Shown here: in pieces, positions 23,431-31,128 of the stretch
Numbering within the stretch: the first letter of the stretch is position 1
Layout of the letters: each line of letters opens with the position of its first letter
Assembly (NCBI RefSeq): GCF_018614615.1
Contig: NZ_JAGGOK010000003.1
Span: 62,001 to 126,000 of the forward strand
From: Streptomyces sp. ISL-100
GTDB lineage: Bacteria; Actinomycetota; Actinomycetes; Streptomycetales; Streptomycetaceae
Direction of reading: 5' to 3'
Length of the DNA: 64,000 bases
Made by a program: the position numbers and the translations under genes
The notes under the pieces: generated by a model
Databases searched by the model: none
Told to the model about the DNA's origin: nothing
What the model saw: only the letters and a program-made list of their open reading frames with translations

Positions 23431-25254
23431 ATGACAACAAGTCACGAACAGACGGAACCCGGCGCGGCACCCTTACCGCCCGCGAAGCCACACCCCGCGT
23501 TGAGCGCGGCTCTGCCCGACGGCACTATCCACAGCATCGTCGCGCGCCTGGCCGCCCACCTGAAGGAGCAGGACGGAGGGCCAGCTTCGCCGCCAGCGCT
23601 GGCCCTCGGCATCTTCGAGAGGGTCGGATCGAACTGGCTGTCCGACTCGTTGCGCGGGGCGATGCCGCAGCACAACGAGCCTTTTCGCCAACAGCTCGGC
23701 CGCGAACACCCGCTGTCGCCTGGAAACCGCGTACCGCCAAGCCTTCAGGGAACCGGACTCACTGGCTTGGGCTGGCACCATCTCCTCGGCGCGCTCAGCG
23801 ACCTGCACGGGGAACCACGGCACTTGGTCAAGGAGACGAACCTCTTCTTCGCCACGGACACCGTCTTGGGGATGCTGCCTGATTCGCCGGCCGTCATCCT
23901 CACCCGGGCACCCATCGGAATCGCTTCCTCATTCGCCCGAGGTCGGCTCTGGGACCGATGGCGCTACGGCGACCGCTACGCCCAGGTTGCCGCGACGGCC
24001 CGCGCCCCGAGGTGGCGTACGGTCTTCGCCCCGCTCCTTCCGCAGGACGACCCCGATCCGGCCACCGCTTTGGGGCGGCTGATCGTCGTGAACTCCCTGC
24101 TGCTCGCCCGCGCCCTCTTCGACGGAGCCGAGCCGTCCCGCCGCCCTCGCCTGGTCATCCCGTACGAACAGCACGTCAGCGATCCTGTACGCACAGAAGC
24201 GGGTCTCACCCAGTTCCTCGGTATCGAAATGCCGGAACCGGCCGGTGAGTCGCCTAACGCTGCTGACGCCACAGCTGCGACGGACACCACCTTCGCCACC
24301 ATCGGACGCAAGGAGACCTTAGTCGCCGAGTTGGTCCCCGGTGTGGTGGACCTCGTCAGCACTGCGGTAGAGAAGACCGTCGCCCAGGCCCGCCAACAGC
24401 TCGACCCCGAAGTGACCGAGATCGTCACCCAGTGGCTAGCTGGTGACGATCAGTACGAGGTGCACGAACCCGTGCTCCGGCCCAGCCACCGCGTCCGCAC
24501 CCAACTTGCTCCCCAGCGGACGGCCAAGCCGGCTTACAGGCCGGTAGGGCGAGCCCAGTGGCGCAATCTGCTGGTCACCAACGCGGAAATGGCCGAGCTG
24601 CTGACCATGCTGCACGCGGGCGGTGCGGTGAACTCCCGGCTCGGCACCAATCTCCTGGTCTGCCCGATGCCCCACGAACGTGGTGGACGCCTCCACTACG
24701 ACCCGGTCGATCGGCGCTGGCGGGTCAGCCGCGGATACGAGTCCCATCCTGCGTACTGGGTCACCTGGATCGGGGCGGCCGTCGCGGCAGCATGGTTCGG
24801 AGCGCGGTTGCCCAGCCGGGCCGAAGCCTTGGACGCCACGAAGGGCGCGCGGGCGTACAACAGCGGCTATGCCGTGGGCGACAGCTGTCCTGTGATGGAA
24901 CCCGGCCTTGGCGACCGGGAGATTCACCACCTGATCGGCAACGTTCAGATCTGGTGTGGCGATGGCCCTGCGCTGCCTGAAGCCCAGCCCTTGCAGCGGT
25001 ACTTGTTCGGCGCGGCCTGGAACACTCCGAGCACCGAAGATGCGGTGTCAGCCGTCCGCTCGCGCTACCTGCTGGGCTCCTCACGAGGCGTTGGGGTTCG
25101 CTTGGTGCGCGACCCCCAAACCACCGATGCCGCCCGGCTCGGAGCTTGGGAGCTGGCGCACCTGCTCAATCAGTGGGTCGACGCCGTCAACGAGTCCGCC
25201 CGGACCACGCCAGGCGGACTCGACCGGCTGCTGATCAGTTCGCTGGGCCTATAG
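23431..25254 (+). CDS. Sulfotransferase-like domain fused to a SUMF1/FGE-like domain
   Basis: A 607-residue two-domain protein. Residues about 55-265 look like a PAPS sulfotransferase: a phosphosulfate-loop-like E-R-V-G-S-N-W-L (63-70), and I-L-T-R-A-P-I-G-I-A-S-S-F at about 156-168 matching the 3'-phosphate-binding RdP..S motif. A helical linker (about 290-345) leads to residues 375-562, which resemble the formylglycine-generating enzyme fold: Y-W-V-T-W-I-G-A-A, R-L-P-S-R-A-E-A, G-N-V-Q-I-W-C and G-V-R-L-V-R-D. The active-site Cys pair of true FGE is missing; only Cys411, 486 and 509 occur in this half. The ATG at 23431 is preferred over 23410, with TACGTT 8 bases upstream. Function is unknown. 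Confidence 0.65.
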   Translation: MTTSHEQTEPGAAPLPPAKPHPALSAALPDGTIHSIVARLAAHLKEQDGGPASPPALALGIFERVGSNWLSDSLRGAMPQHNEPFRQQLGREHPLSPGNRVPPSLQGTGLTGLGWHHLLGALSDLHGEPRHLVKETNLFFATDTVLGMLPDSPAVILTRAPIGIASSFARGRLWDRWRYGDRYAQVAATARAPRWRTVFAPLLPQDDPDPATALGRLIVVNSLLLARALFDGAEPSRRPRLVIPYEQHVSDPVRTEAGLTQFLGIEMPEPAGESPNAADATAATDTTFATIGRKETLVAELVPGVVDLVSTAVEKTVAQARQQLDPEVTEIVTQWLAGDDQYEVHEPVLRPSHRVRTQLAPQRTAKPAYRPVGRAQWRNLLVTNAEMAELLTMLHAGGAVNSRLGTNLLVCPMPHERGGRLHYDPVDRRWRVSRGYESHPAYWVTWIGAAVAAAWFGARLPSRAEALDATKGARAYNSGYAVGDSCPVMEPGLGDREIHHLIGNVQIWCGDGPALPEAQPLQRYLFGAAWNTPSTEDAVSAVRSRYLLGSSRGVGVRLVRDPQTTDAARLGAWELAHLLNQWVDAVNESARTTPGGLDRLLISSLGL

Positions 25255-25677
25255 GCCGATCGCGGACTTCGGCCCCATGTACGAACCCGCGCCCGGGAAC
25301 CCGTCCCGGCAGAGCTTCACGAACACGTCACTGAAGCCTCGGTCGGGCAGGTCGTCCAGCGCCACGAACTCGACGCCTCGGATCGGCCGCGTGTCCGCAC
25401 CCTCCTTGACTGCTCCGATCTCCCCGCCCACGATGCGGGCCTCGAAGGTGATGTGAACGACGTGAGCACTCGTGTTGTCGCACAGATACAGCAACCGGCC
25501 CACTTCAACCTCGGCGCCGGTTTCCTCCCGCATCTCTCTGATCAGCGCCTCTTCCAGAGCCTCGCCGTCCTCGACCTTGCCGCCGGGCAGGGACCAAGTC
25601 CTGGGGCCGTCGGTGTCCTGGTTGAGCACCAAGATCTTGTCGTCCTCAATGGCGATGCCCGTCACACGTGTATGCAT
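25249..25677 (-). CDS. NUDIX hydrolase
   Basis: A 142-residue NUDIX enzyme. The full box is present around residues 32-54: G-G-K-V-E-D-G-E then R-E-M-R-E-E-T-G, giving the Gx5Ex7REUxEExGU pattern, preceded by W-S-L-P. It would hydrolyse a nucleoside diphosphate linked to another group; the substrate is unknown. It converges with the fusion gene, the two stops sharing CTATAG (25249-25254), and diverges from the nucleotidyltransferase gene. A TAGCGT hexamer lies 6 bases before the ATG on its strand, compatible with leaderless transcription. Confidence 0.9.
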   Translation of the reverse strand: MHTRVTGIAIEDDKILVLNQDTDGPRTWSLPGGKVEDGEALEEALIREMREETGAEVEVGRLLYLCDNTSAHVVHITFEARIVGGEIGAVKEGADTRPIRGVEFVALDDLPDRGFSDVFVKLCRDGFPGAGSYMGPKSAIGL

Positions 25678-25721
25678 CTGCCGACGCTATCGCTCGGCGG
25701 ACCGGCCCGAAGGGGACACCG

Positions 25722-26561
25722 ATGAATCGGCCGTCAACCTCCGTCGTGCCACCTGTGGTGATCGCCGCTGGTGGATTGGGCACCCGCGTAGGCAGTTGGT
25801 CACCGTACCTGCCCAAGGAGCTCCGGCCTGTCTGCGGCCGGCCGGGCCTCGCGCACATCGTGGACGAGGCCGCCGCCATCGGGAGCGATCGCGCCGTAGT
25901 AGTCCACCACCCGTACTACACGCCGCTGATCGACTGGACCCGCCAGGTCCTTGCTCCAGGGGCTTTGGCCCGCTATCAGAGCCTCACGAACCAGCTTCCG
26001 GTGCAGCCCCGAGCCGCCGACCATCTGCAAGTCGACTTCATCGCCCAACACGGCCGATACGCCGATGTCACGTCCGTGTTGAACGGTTCCGAACACATGC
26101 GCACGGGGGAGTTCTACGTGGTCTTTGCTGACAACGTCGACCCGACCCATACAGCGCTGTCCGCCCTCGTCACAGCGACTCCGTCGGCCATTCCGGCGGT
26201 TCTGGCGGCACCGTTCGACGCCAGCGCGGCAAGCAGCCACGGAGTGATCGTCTGTACTGGCGAGGGGCCGGTGCAGAGGATGGTGGGGCTGGTCGAGAAA
26301 CCCGACCGAGACGAGACGATCCGCCTGGAGGCGGAGTGCGGCATCGCCAACCTCCGACTCCTTCAAGGCCGGATGAGAGTGACGCCGAGGCTGCTGCGCT
26401 ACCTGGCGGTAGTCGCTCAGAGCACGAGCAGCGAGCCGAAGCTTTCGTTGGCCTTGGCCTCGTACGCGAGATCGCATCGCGTTGATGTGGTAACCAATAC
26501 GAAGCCCTTGACGGATCTCGGCGTACCGAGTCCGACGAGAGAACTGGTGCCGGGCAACTGA
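25722..26561 (+). CDS. GalU-like sugar-1-phosphate nucleotidyltransferase
   Basis: A 279-residue nucleotidyltransferase-fold protein. The N-terminus has A-A-G-G-L-G-T-R-V followed by L-P-K-E-L-R-P-V, the nucleotide-binding signature of glucose-1-phosphate uridylyl- and thymidylyltransferases. F-A-D-N-V-D-P near residue 140 is the metal site, and V-E-K-P lies near 205. It would make an NDP-sugar or related metabolite. A clear AAGGGGA precedes the ATG at 25722. Only 44 bases separate it from the divergent NUDIX gene, suggesting joint control. It is the last gene before the attachment site, a classic cargo position. Confidence 0.85.
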   Translation: MNRPSTSVVPPVVIAAGGLGTRVGSWSPYLPKELRPVCGRPGLAHIVDEAAAIGSDRAVVVHHPYYTPLIDWTRQVLAPGALARYQSLTNQLPVQPRAADHLQVDFIAQHGRYADVTSVLNGSEHMRTGEFYVVFADNVDPTHTALSALVTATPSAIPAVLAAPFDASAASSHGVIVCTGEGPVQRMVGLVEKPDRDETIRLEAECGIANLRLLQGRMRVTPRLLRYLAVVAQSTSSEPKLSLALASYARSHRVDVVTNTKPLTDLGVPSPTRELVPGN

Positions 26562-26820
26562 CCACAGAGGTGGGCAGGGACCGGTGCTGACGCCAACGAG
26601 GCCGCTCGTGGGCCACCGTCACCGCTTTGCTGGCGCAAGGGGTGTGGGTCGGAACGCGTATCGGCAGTCTGGCAAGGCGGGAAGGGGTTTGATCGAGGTC
26701 GGAGATTTCCTTCAGCAACGTGTGTCGGTCCCGTGTTGACGCGTCAACACGGGAGCCGGATCGAGGCAGATAGAGCAGGATGCAGGAGGATGGAAACAGG
26801 GCCTAATGTCCCGGTTCTCC
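26562..26820. other. Gene-free right end of the element with a 26-bp perfect palindrome
   Basis: No convincing gene. A perfect palindrome lies at 26729-26754 (TCCCGTGTTGACG and its exact reverse complement), about 100 bases left of the tRNA remnant. It may be a terminator for the nucleotidyltransferase gene or an arm site for integrase or excisionase. Confidence 0.5.
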
Positions 26821-26853
26821 GGCGTTTCCGCAGGTCAGAGCGATAACGATTTT

Positions 26854-26877
26854 GGGTTCGAATCTCCTAGGCTCCAC
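26854..26877 (+). other. attR-type site: 3' end of a tRNA gene
   Basis: The bases include GGTTCGAATC and AGGCTCCAC, the T-arm and acceptor end of a tRNA, most like Streptomyces tRNA-Ala(TGC) from memory, with one T-stem base changed. No 5' half exists upstream, so this is a duplicated 3' end left by site-specific integration. The intact tRNA and the integrase gene should lie left of the window. Two copies of a 17-bp direct repeat (26824-26840 and 26900-26916) flank it. Confidence 0.75.
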
Positions 26878-26884
26878 AACGCAC

Positions 26885-26927
26885 ATGTCCCTCTGACCTG
26901 TTTCCGCAGGTCAGAGGGACATTTTTT
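26885..26927 (+). terminator. Strong intrinsic terminator right of the tRNA remnant
   Basis: Perfect 15-bp stem (26885-26899 and 26908-26922) with an 8-nt loop and six T. It is probably the original terminator of the host tRNA gene. It also faces the end of the response-regulator gene (26931), so it may act from both sides. Confidence 0.85.
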
Positions 26928-26930
26928 GGT

Positions 26931-27590
26931 TCACAGCGCGGCGTCGCGGGCGAGCAGCGCCGCCTGTACGCGGTTCTCGCAGCCCAGCTTCGCGAGGATC
27001 CGGCTCACGTACGTCTTGACCGTGGCCTCGCTCATGTGGAGCCGCTTGCCCGCGTCCGCGTTCGACAGGCCCTCGCCGAGCAGCGCGAGGACGTCCCGCT
27101 CCCGCGCGCTCAGCGCCGTGACCAGCTGCCGCGCCCGCTCGGCGCGGGCCGGCGCCCGCCCCGAGGCGAGCTGTTCCACGACGTGCCGGGTCGCCCCCGG
27201 CGACAGGTAGGCGTCCCCGGCCGCGGCGGCCCGTACCGCACGGATCAGCTCGGCCGGTGCGGAGTCCTTCAGCAGGAAGCCCGCGCCGCCGCTCTCCAGG
27301 GCGCGCAGGACGCTCTCCCGTTCGCCGAACGTCGTCAGTACGATCACGCGCGCCCCGGGCACCGCCCTGCCCAGTTCCGCGAGGGCGGTGAGCCCGTCCA
27401 TCACCGGCATCTGAAGGTCGAGCAGCACCACGTCCGGCGCGTGGACGCGCGCCAGCTCGACGGCCTCGCGGCCGTTCGCCGCCTCCGCCACGACCTCGAT
27501 GGCCCGGTCCGAGGTGAGGATCATCCGGATGCCCGCCCGGATGAGGGGCTCGTCATCGGCGATCACGACCCTGACGTGCGCAACCGTCAT
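26931..27590 (-). CDS. NarL/LuxR-family response regulator
   Basis: A 219-residue response regulator. The receiver domain has the acidic pair D-D-E near residues 12-14 and the phospho-acceptor Asp58 in V-L-L-D-L-Q-M-P. A LuxR-type HTH spans about residues 150-212 (L-S-A-R-E-R-D-V-L ... S-E-A-T-V-K-T-Y-V-S-R-I). The ATG at 27590 is chosen because of a GGGGGG run 5 bases upstream; another ATG at 27617 abuts the kinase stop. Together with the kinase gene it forms a two-component operon. The signal is unknown. Confidence 0.9.
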   Translation of the reverse strand: MTVAHVRVVIADDEPLIRAGIRMILTSDRAIEVVAEAANGREAVELARVHAPDVVLLDLQMPVMDGLTALAELGRAVPGARVIVLTTFGERESVLRALESGGAGFLLKDSAPAELIRAVRAAAAGDAYLSPGATRHVVEQLASGRAPARAERARQLVTALSARERDVLALLGEGLSNADAGKRLHMSEATVKTYVSRILAKLGCENRVQAALLARDAAL

Positions 27591-27617
27591 GCTTGTCCCC
27601 CCACAGTTGCCGCGCAT

Positions 27618-29363
27618 CTACTGCTCGACGTCGTACGACTTCTTCTCGATGAGCTTGCCGTCCCTGAAGCAGAAGCGGAACACCGGCTCCTGCGTCAGGC
27701 TGTCGCCGTACTCCGAGGAGGCGAGGACCAGGCAGTCGGACCCCTCCGGCTGCGCGGGCCCGCTGTCCTCAAGGCCGGACGTCATGAAGGAATCACCGTC
27801 CGGCAGGCGGTCGCGGACCTCGCTCTCCGCTGTGCCGACCTTCACCGCCTCGTACACGCTCGGCTCGATCATGCCTTTGTCCATCGATCCCACGAGGAAA
27901 AACAGCCCGAAGCCGCCCACGATCACCAGCAGCACCGCTGCCACCACCGCGATCCCGCAGCCCAGTACGACCCCGCTTGCCCTGCCCCCGCGCCCACCGC
28001 TCATCGCCAGCTCCCTCTGCACAACGGTCCAGTCCACGACCGGACCACCGTCGCCGACCGGGACCCAGGGAGACTGCTGCCGGAAGTCGTCCTCCACATC
28101 GACCAAAGGCGCTGCGGAAGGCGCTGCGCCGGTGGCCGGCGGGAGGCCGTCGGCGCCGTACGGCAGGACGCCCGCGACCCGGAACCCACCGCCGTCCGTA
28201 CGCCCGGCGTGGACCATGCCGCCCACCAGCCGGGCCCGCTCGCGCAGGCCGGTCAGGCCCTGCCCGCCGCTGACGACGTCACCGGGGTCCGCCGGGGCGG
28301 GGCCGTTCGCGATCTCGACGATCAGCGAGTCCGGTTCGTACCGCAGCTCGACGGTGATCGCGGCGCCCGGCGCGTGCTTGTACGCGTTGGTCAGCGCCTC
28401 CTGCACGATCCTGTACGCCGCGTGATCGGCGGCCGCGGCCAGTGGCCGCCGCCCGCCCGTACACCGCAGCTCCACCGCGTTGCCGGCCGCCCGCGCCGCC
28501 TCCACCAGGCCCTCGATGCCCGCGGCGCCGCGCGCCGCCGGGTGTGGATCCTCACCGGGCGGAGCAACGGTGGCGGTGGCCGCGTCGTCCCGCTCCACCC
28601 CGTCCCGCAGGATGCCGACGACCTCGCGCAGTTCGTGCATCGCGGCCACCGAAGCGTTCCGCAGTACGCCAACGCCCTCGCGCTGACGGTCGGTCAGCGC
28701 CGGGTCGACCTCCAGGGCGCCCGTGTGAACGGAGATCAGCGCCAGCTGGTGGCCCAGGCTGTCGTGCATGTCCTGGGCGATCCGCTGCCGTTCGCGCAGC
28801 CGCGCCTGGCCTGCCACCATGGCGCGCTCGCGCAGCAGTTGGGCGTTGTGGGTCTGCAGGGCGTGCAGCAGGGTGCGGCGCTGGGTCCAGTAGCGGCTGG
28901 CAAGTCCCGGTACGACGGTGGTCGCCAGGAAGTAGAGGGTGCTGAACAGGATCAGTGCCAGCGGGGAGTACCGCGGCCACTCGGCGGCGACCCCGATGCT
29001 GACGGACAGGGCGTACGACGTGGTGAACGCCGCCAGCGCCCGCCCGGCCCCGGGGATCCGGCGCCCCGCCGACCACCCCGACACCATCAGCAGCGGCCCG
29101 AAGCCGGCCAGCACGCCCGCCGCGCCGCCCGAGATCACCAGCACACTCGCGGGCAGCCGGCGGCGCAGCAGCGACAGCACGGCGACGGCGAGCGCGGTGG
29201 CGAACTGCACCAGTCCGGTGCTGCCCATCAGCTGCTGGGCCCCGGCCGCCAGCAGCGCCAGGACCGCGGCGAGTACGGCCTCGCCCGCGATCCGGCGCCC
29301 GGACCAGGGATCGGGGCCCGCCAGCCACTGCCGTCCGGCCCTGATCTTCGATGGCATGTCCAC
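27618..29363 (-). CDS. NarL-type sensor histidine kinase with extra C-terminal membrane domain
   Basis: A 581-residue kinase. About four to five TM helices fill residues 25-155. A HisKA_3 dimerisation domain carries His200 (R-I-A-Q-D-M-H-D-S-L-G-H), and a HATPase_c domain follows with N-A-Y-K-H near 325 and G-x-G-L-x-G-L-x-E-R-A. After the kinase core comes a further region of about 180 residues: linker, one TM helix (about 450-475) and an extracytoplasmic tail with G-T-A-E-S-E-V-R-D-R-L that resembles a BamE/SmpA-like unit, with two Cys. A C-terminal sensor after the catalytic domain is unusual and could be the ligand-sensing part. Confidence 0.88.
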   Translation of the reverse strand: MDMPSKIRAGRQWLAGPDPWSGRRIAGEAVLAAVLALLAAGAQQLMGSTGLVQFATALAVAVLSLLRRRLPASVLVISGGAAGVLAGFGPLLMVSGWSAGRRIPGAGRALAAFTTSYALSVSIGVAAEWPRYSPLALILFSTLYFLATTVVPGLASRYWTQRRTLLHALQTHNAQLLRERAMVAGQARLRERQRIAQDMHDSLGHQLALISVHTGALEVDPALTDRQREGVGVLRNASVAAMHELREVVGILRDGVERDDAATATVAPPGEDPHPAARGAAGIEGLVEAARAAGNAVELRCTGGRRPLAAAADHAAYRIVQEALTNAYKHAPGAAITVELRYEPDSLIVEIANGPAPADPGDVVSGGQGLTGLRERARLVGGMVHAGRTDGGGFRVAGVLPYGADGLPPATGAAPSAAPLVDVEDDFRQQSPWVPVGDGGPVVDWTVVQRELAMSGGRGGRASGVVLGCGIAVVAAVLLVIVGGFGLFFLVGSMDKGMIEPSVYEAVKVGTAESEVRDRLPDGDSFMTSGLEDSGPAQPEGSDCLVLASSEYGDSLTQEPVFRFCFRDGKLIEKKSYDVEQ

Positions 29364-29454
29364 GGCCGCACTCTAAGCAGATCCCTGCGGCGGGTACGGC
29401 CCACTTTCGTCGCTCCGGGCCGCTACGAAAGAGAACAGGCGGCGACAAGAAAAC

Positions 29455-29488
29455 GGGTGCCTGGAGACCCGGAGGTCTCCAGGCACCC
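29455..29488 (-). terminator. Terminator of the DUF5324 gene
   Basis: Perfect 15-bp stem (29455-29469 and 29474-29488) with a 4-base loop, 33 bases past the DUF5324 stop on the minus strand and upstream of the kinase gene. Confidence 0.8.
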
Positions 29489-29520
29489 GTGGGTACCTGT
29501 CAGCAATCGTCGTCGGACTG

Positions 29521-30231
29521 TCAGTCGTTCTTCCGGTCGCGCTCCGCCGCCTCGGCTTCGGCCTCGGCCTGCTTCGCCTGGACGTCCGGGTCGAGCACCG
29601 CCTGACCGCTGCCGTCGACCGAGGTCAGCGGCGCACGGTCGGAGACCTCGGTGGCGGCAGGGGGCTCGACCAGCCAGTCCGGGTTGGCCTGCTTGTCCCA
29701 CCACTTCCACGCCGCGAAGGCGCCGCCCGCCAGCACGCCGACGAGCGCGACGCCCTTGGCCAGCCGGCCGGCCTTGGCCCGCCGCTCGTGCTTCCTGGCG
29801 AGCTTGCGGATGTCCTTCGCCGTGATCTGTCCGCGCAGGGCGGCCACGGCGGCCGCACTGCGCGCGGCTGCCGCCTCGCGCACGGGCTGAGCGGCCGCCA
29901 TCGCGTGCTCTACGCGCGGAACGGTGTAGTCGGCCGCCTGCCGGGCCGCGTGCCGGGTGCGTACAGCAGCCCGGTGTGCGGCCACGTCCACCTTCGGCGG
30001 TACGTGCGAACGGGCTTGCTCTATGCGCGGCGCCACATGCGCCCCGTACTGGACACGAGCCTGGCGCTTGGCCTGCGACACCTTCGGCGCGAGCCGTACG
30101 CGGGCGTCGTGCGCATATTGCGTGGCCTGTTCCTTGGCCGTACCGGCGTAGGGCGCCACCACTTCCGCGGCGTGCAGCACGCTTTCCTTCGCCGATTCGG
30201 ATGCGGCGCGCACGCTGTCGATGCGGGTCAC
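29521..30231 (-). CDS. DUF5324 family protein
   Basis: A 236-residue protein conserved in Streptomyces. A long Ala/Arg/His-rich helical N-terminal region (about 1-150) has repeated Y-A-x-x-A and P-R/K-V elements, resembling apolipoprotein-like amphipathic repeats. One TM helix lies at about 160-178, followed by an acidic, Ala/Glu-rich C-terminus. This fits DUF5324. Function is unknown; the repeats suggest membrane- or DNA-associated helices. The GTG at 30231 is chosen because of GGAGGAGG 5 bases upstream. It is divergent from the cyclophilin gene. Confidence 0.8.
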   Translation of the reverse strand: MTRIDSVRAASESAKESVLHAAEVVAPYAGTAKEQATQYAHDARVRLAPKVSQAKRQARVQYGAHVAPRIEQARSHVPPKVDVAAHRAAVRTRHAARQAADYTVPRVEHAMAAAQPVREAAAARSAAAVAALRGQITAKDIRKLARKHERRAKAGRLAKGVALVGVLAGGAFAAWKWWDKQANPDWLVEPPAATEVSDRAPLTSVDGSGQAVLDPDVQAKQAEAEAEAAERDRKND

Positions 30232-30474
30232 TGGATCCTCCTCCTTGGTGGCGGTTCGGTTTATCGCCTGTCCACCCATTTCGAAATCATGCCCGCCGAA
30301 GGCCATCACGGCACGTGCGAGCGGGCATCCGGGTCATGGGCGGCGACTCGGGGCAAACTCTGCGCACGACAGTGCCACGGTTCGCCGCCCCGCGTGCCGG
30401 TTCGGCGGCTACTCGTCCCAAACCCTCCGTGCGAGGATCGGGACACGTCAGTGAACACTCAAGGAAGGCAGCAC

Positions 30475-31002
30475 GTGGCCGAGCAGCTTTACGCCACCCT
30501 GAAGACCAGCCGGGGCGACATTCAGATCCGGCTTCTGCCGAACCACGCGCCGAAGACGGTCAAGAACTTCGTCGAACTGGCACAGGGTGCTCGGGAGTGG
30601 ACGAACCCGGAAACGGGGCACAAGACCACGGACCGGCTGTACGACGGCACTGTCTTCCACCGTGTGATCCGCGACTTCATGATCCAGGGCGGCGACCCGC
30701 TGGGGAACGGCACCGGCGGCCCCGGCTACGAGTTCAAGGACGAGTTCCACCCCGACCTCGCCTTCGACCGGCCCTACCTGCTGGCGATGGCGAACGCCGG
30801 CCCGGCCACGAACGGCTCGCAGTTCTTCATCACCGTGTCGCCGACGATGTGGCTGACGGGCAAGCACACCATCTTCGGCGAGGTCACCGACCCCGCGAGC
30901 CAGAAGGTCGTGGACGCCATCGCGGGTACGCAGACCAATCCGCGCACCGCCCGTCCGGTCACCGACGTGGTCATCGAGTCGGTCGTCGTCGAGAGCCGCT
31001 GA
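30475..31002 (+). CDS. ppiA: Cyclophilin-type peptidyl-prolyl cis-trans isomerase
   Basis: A 175-residue single-domain cyclophilin, cytoplasmic because no signal peptide is seen. Conserved elements are present: F-H-R-V-I[10 protein letters not shown] near residues 60-75 (catalytic Arg and Phe), [15 protein letters not shown], and [11 protein letters not shown]. It catalyses proline isomerisation during protein folding. The GTG at 30475 has AAGGAAGG upstream; a GTG at 30451 is an alternative. A hairpin follows the stop. Confidence 0.92.
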   Translation: MAEQLYATLKTSRGDIQIRLLPNHAPKTVKNFVELAQGAREWTNPETGHKTTDRLYDGTVFHRVIRDFMIQGGDPLGNGTGGPGYEFKDEFHPDLAFDRPYLLAMANAGPATNGSQFFITVSPTMWLTGKHTIFGEVTDPASQKVVDAIAGTQTNPRTARPVTDVVIESVVVESR

Positions 31003-31033
31003 AGAGGCCCCGGCCGTCCGCCGGGAACCAAAC

Positions 31034-31066
31034 CGCCCCGTCCATCCGTACTGGATAGGCGGGGCG
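31034..31066 (+). terminator. Hairpin after the cyclophilin gene
   Basis: CGCCCC arms (31034-31039 and 31061-31066) extended inward by further pairs, 31 bases past the ppiA stop. Confidence 0.5.
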
Positions 31067-31128
31067 TTGCACTGAGCAGCACAGCTGTACCGCCAAGAGG
31101 CACACCTAGGGACACTGGGGAAGGACCG

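Noticed and set aside
26752-26877. A complete tRNA gene ending at 26877
   Set aside because: A GGAGCC that could pair with the acceptor end lies 126 bases upstream, too far, and no D-arm or anticodon arm can be folded. Only the 3' end is present.
1-26900. Insertion sequences or transposase genes in the element
   Set aside because: I looked for DDE or HUH-type motifs and terminal repeats in the gene-free parts and translated frames and saw none.
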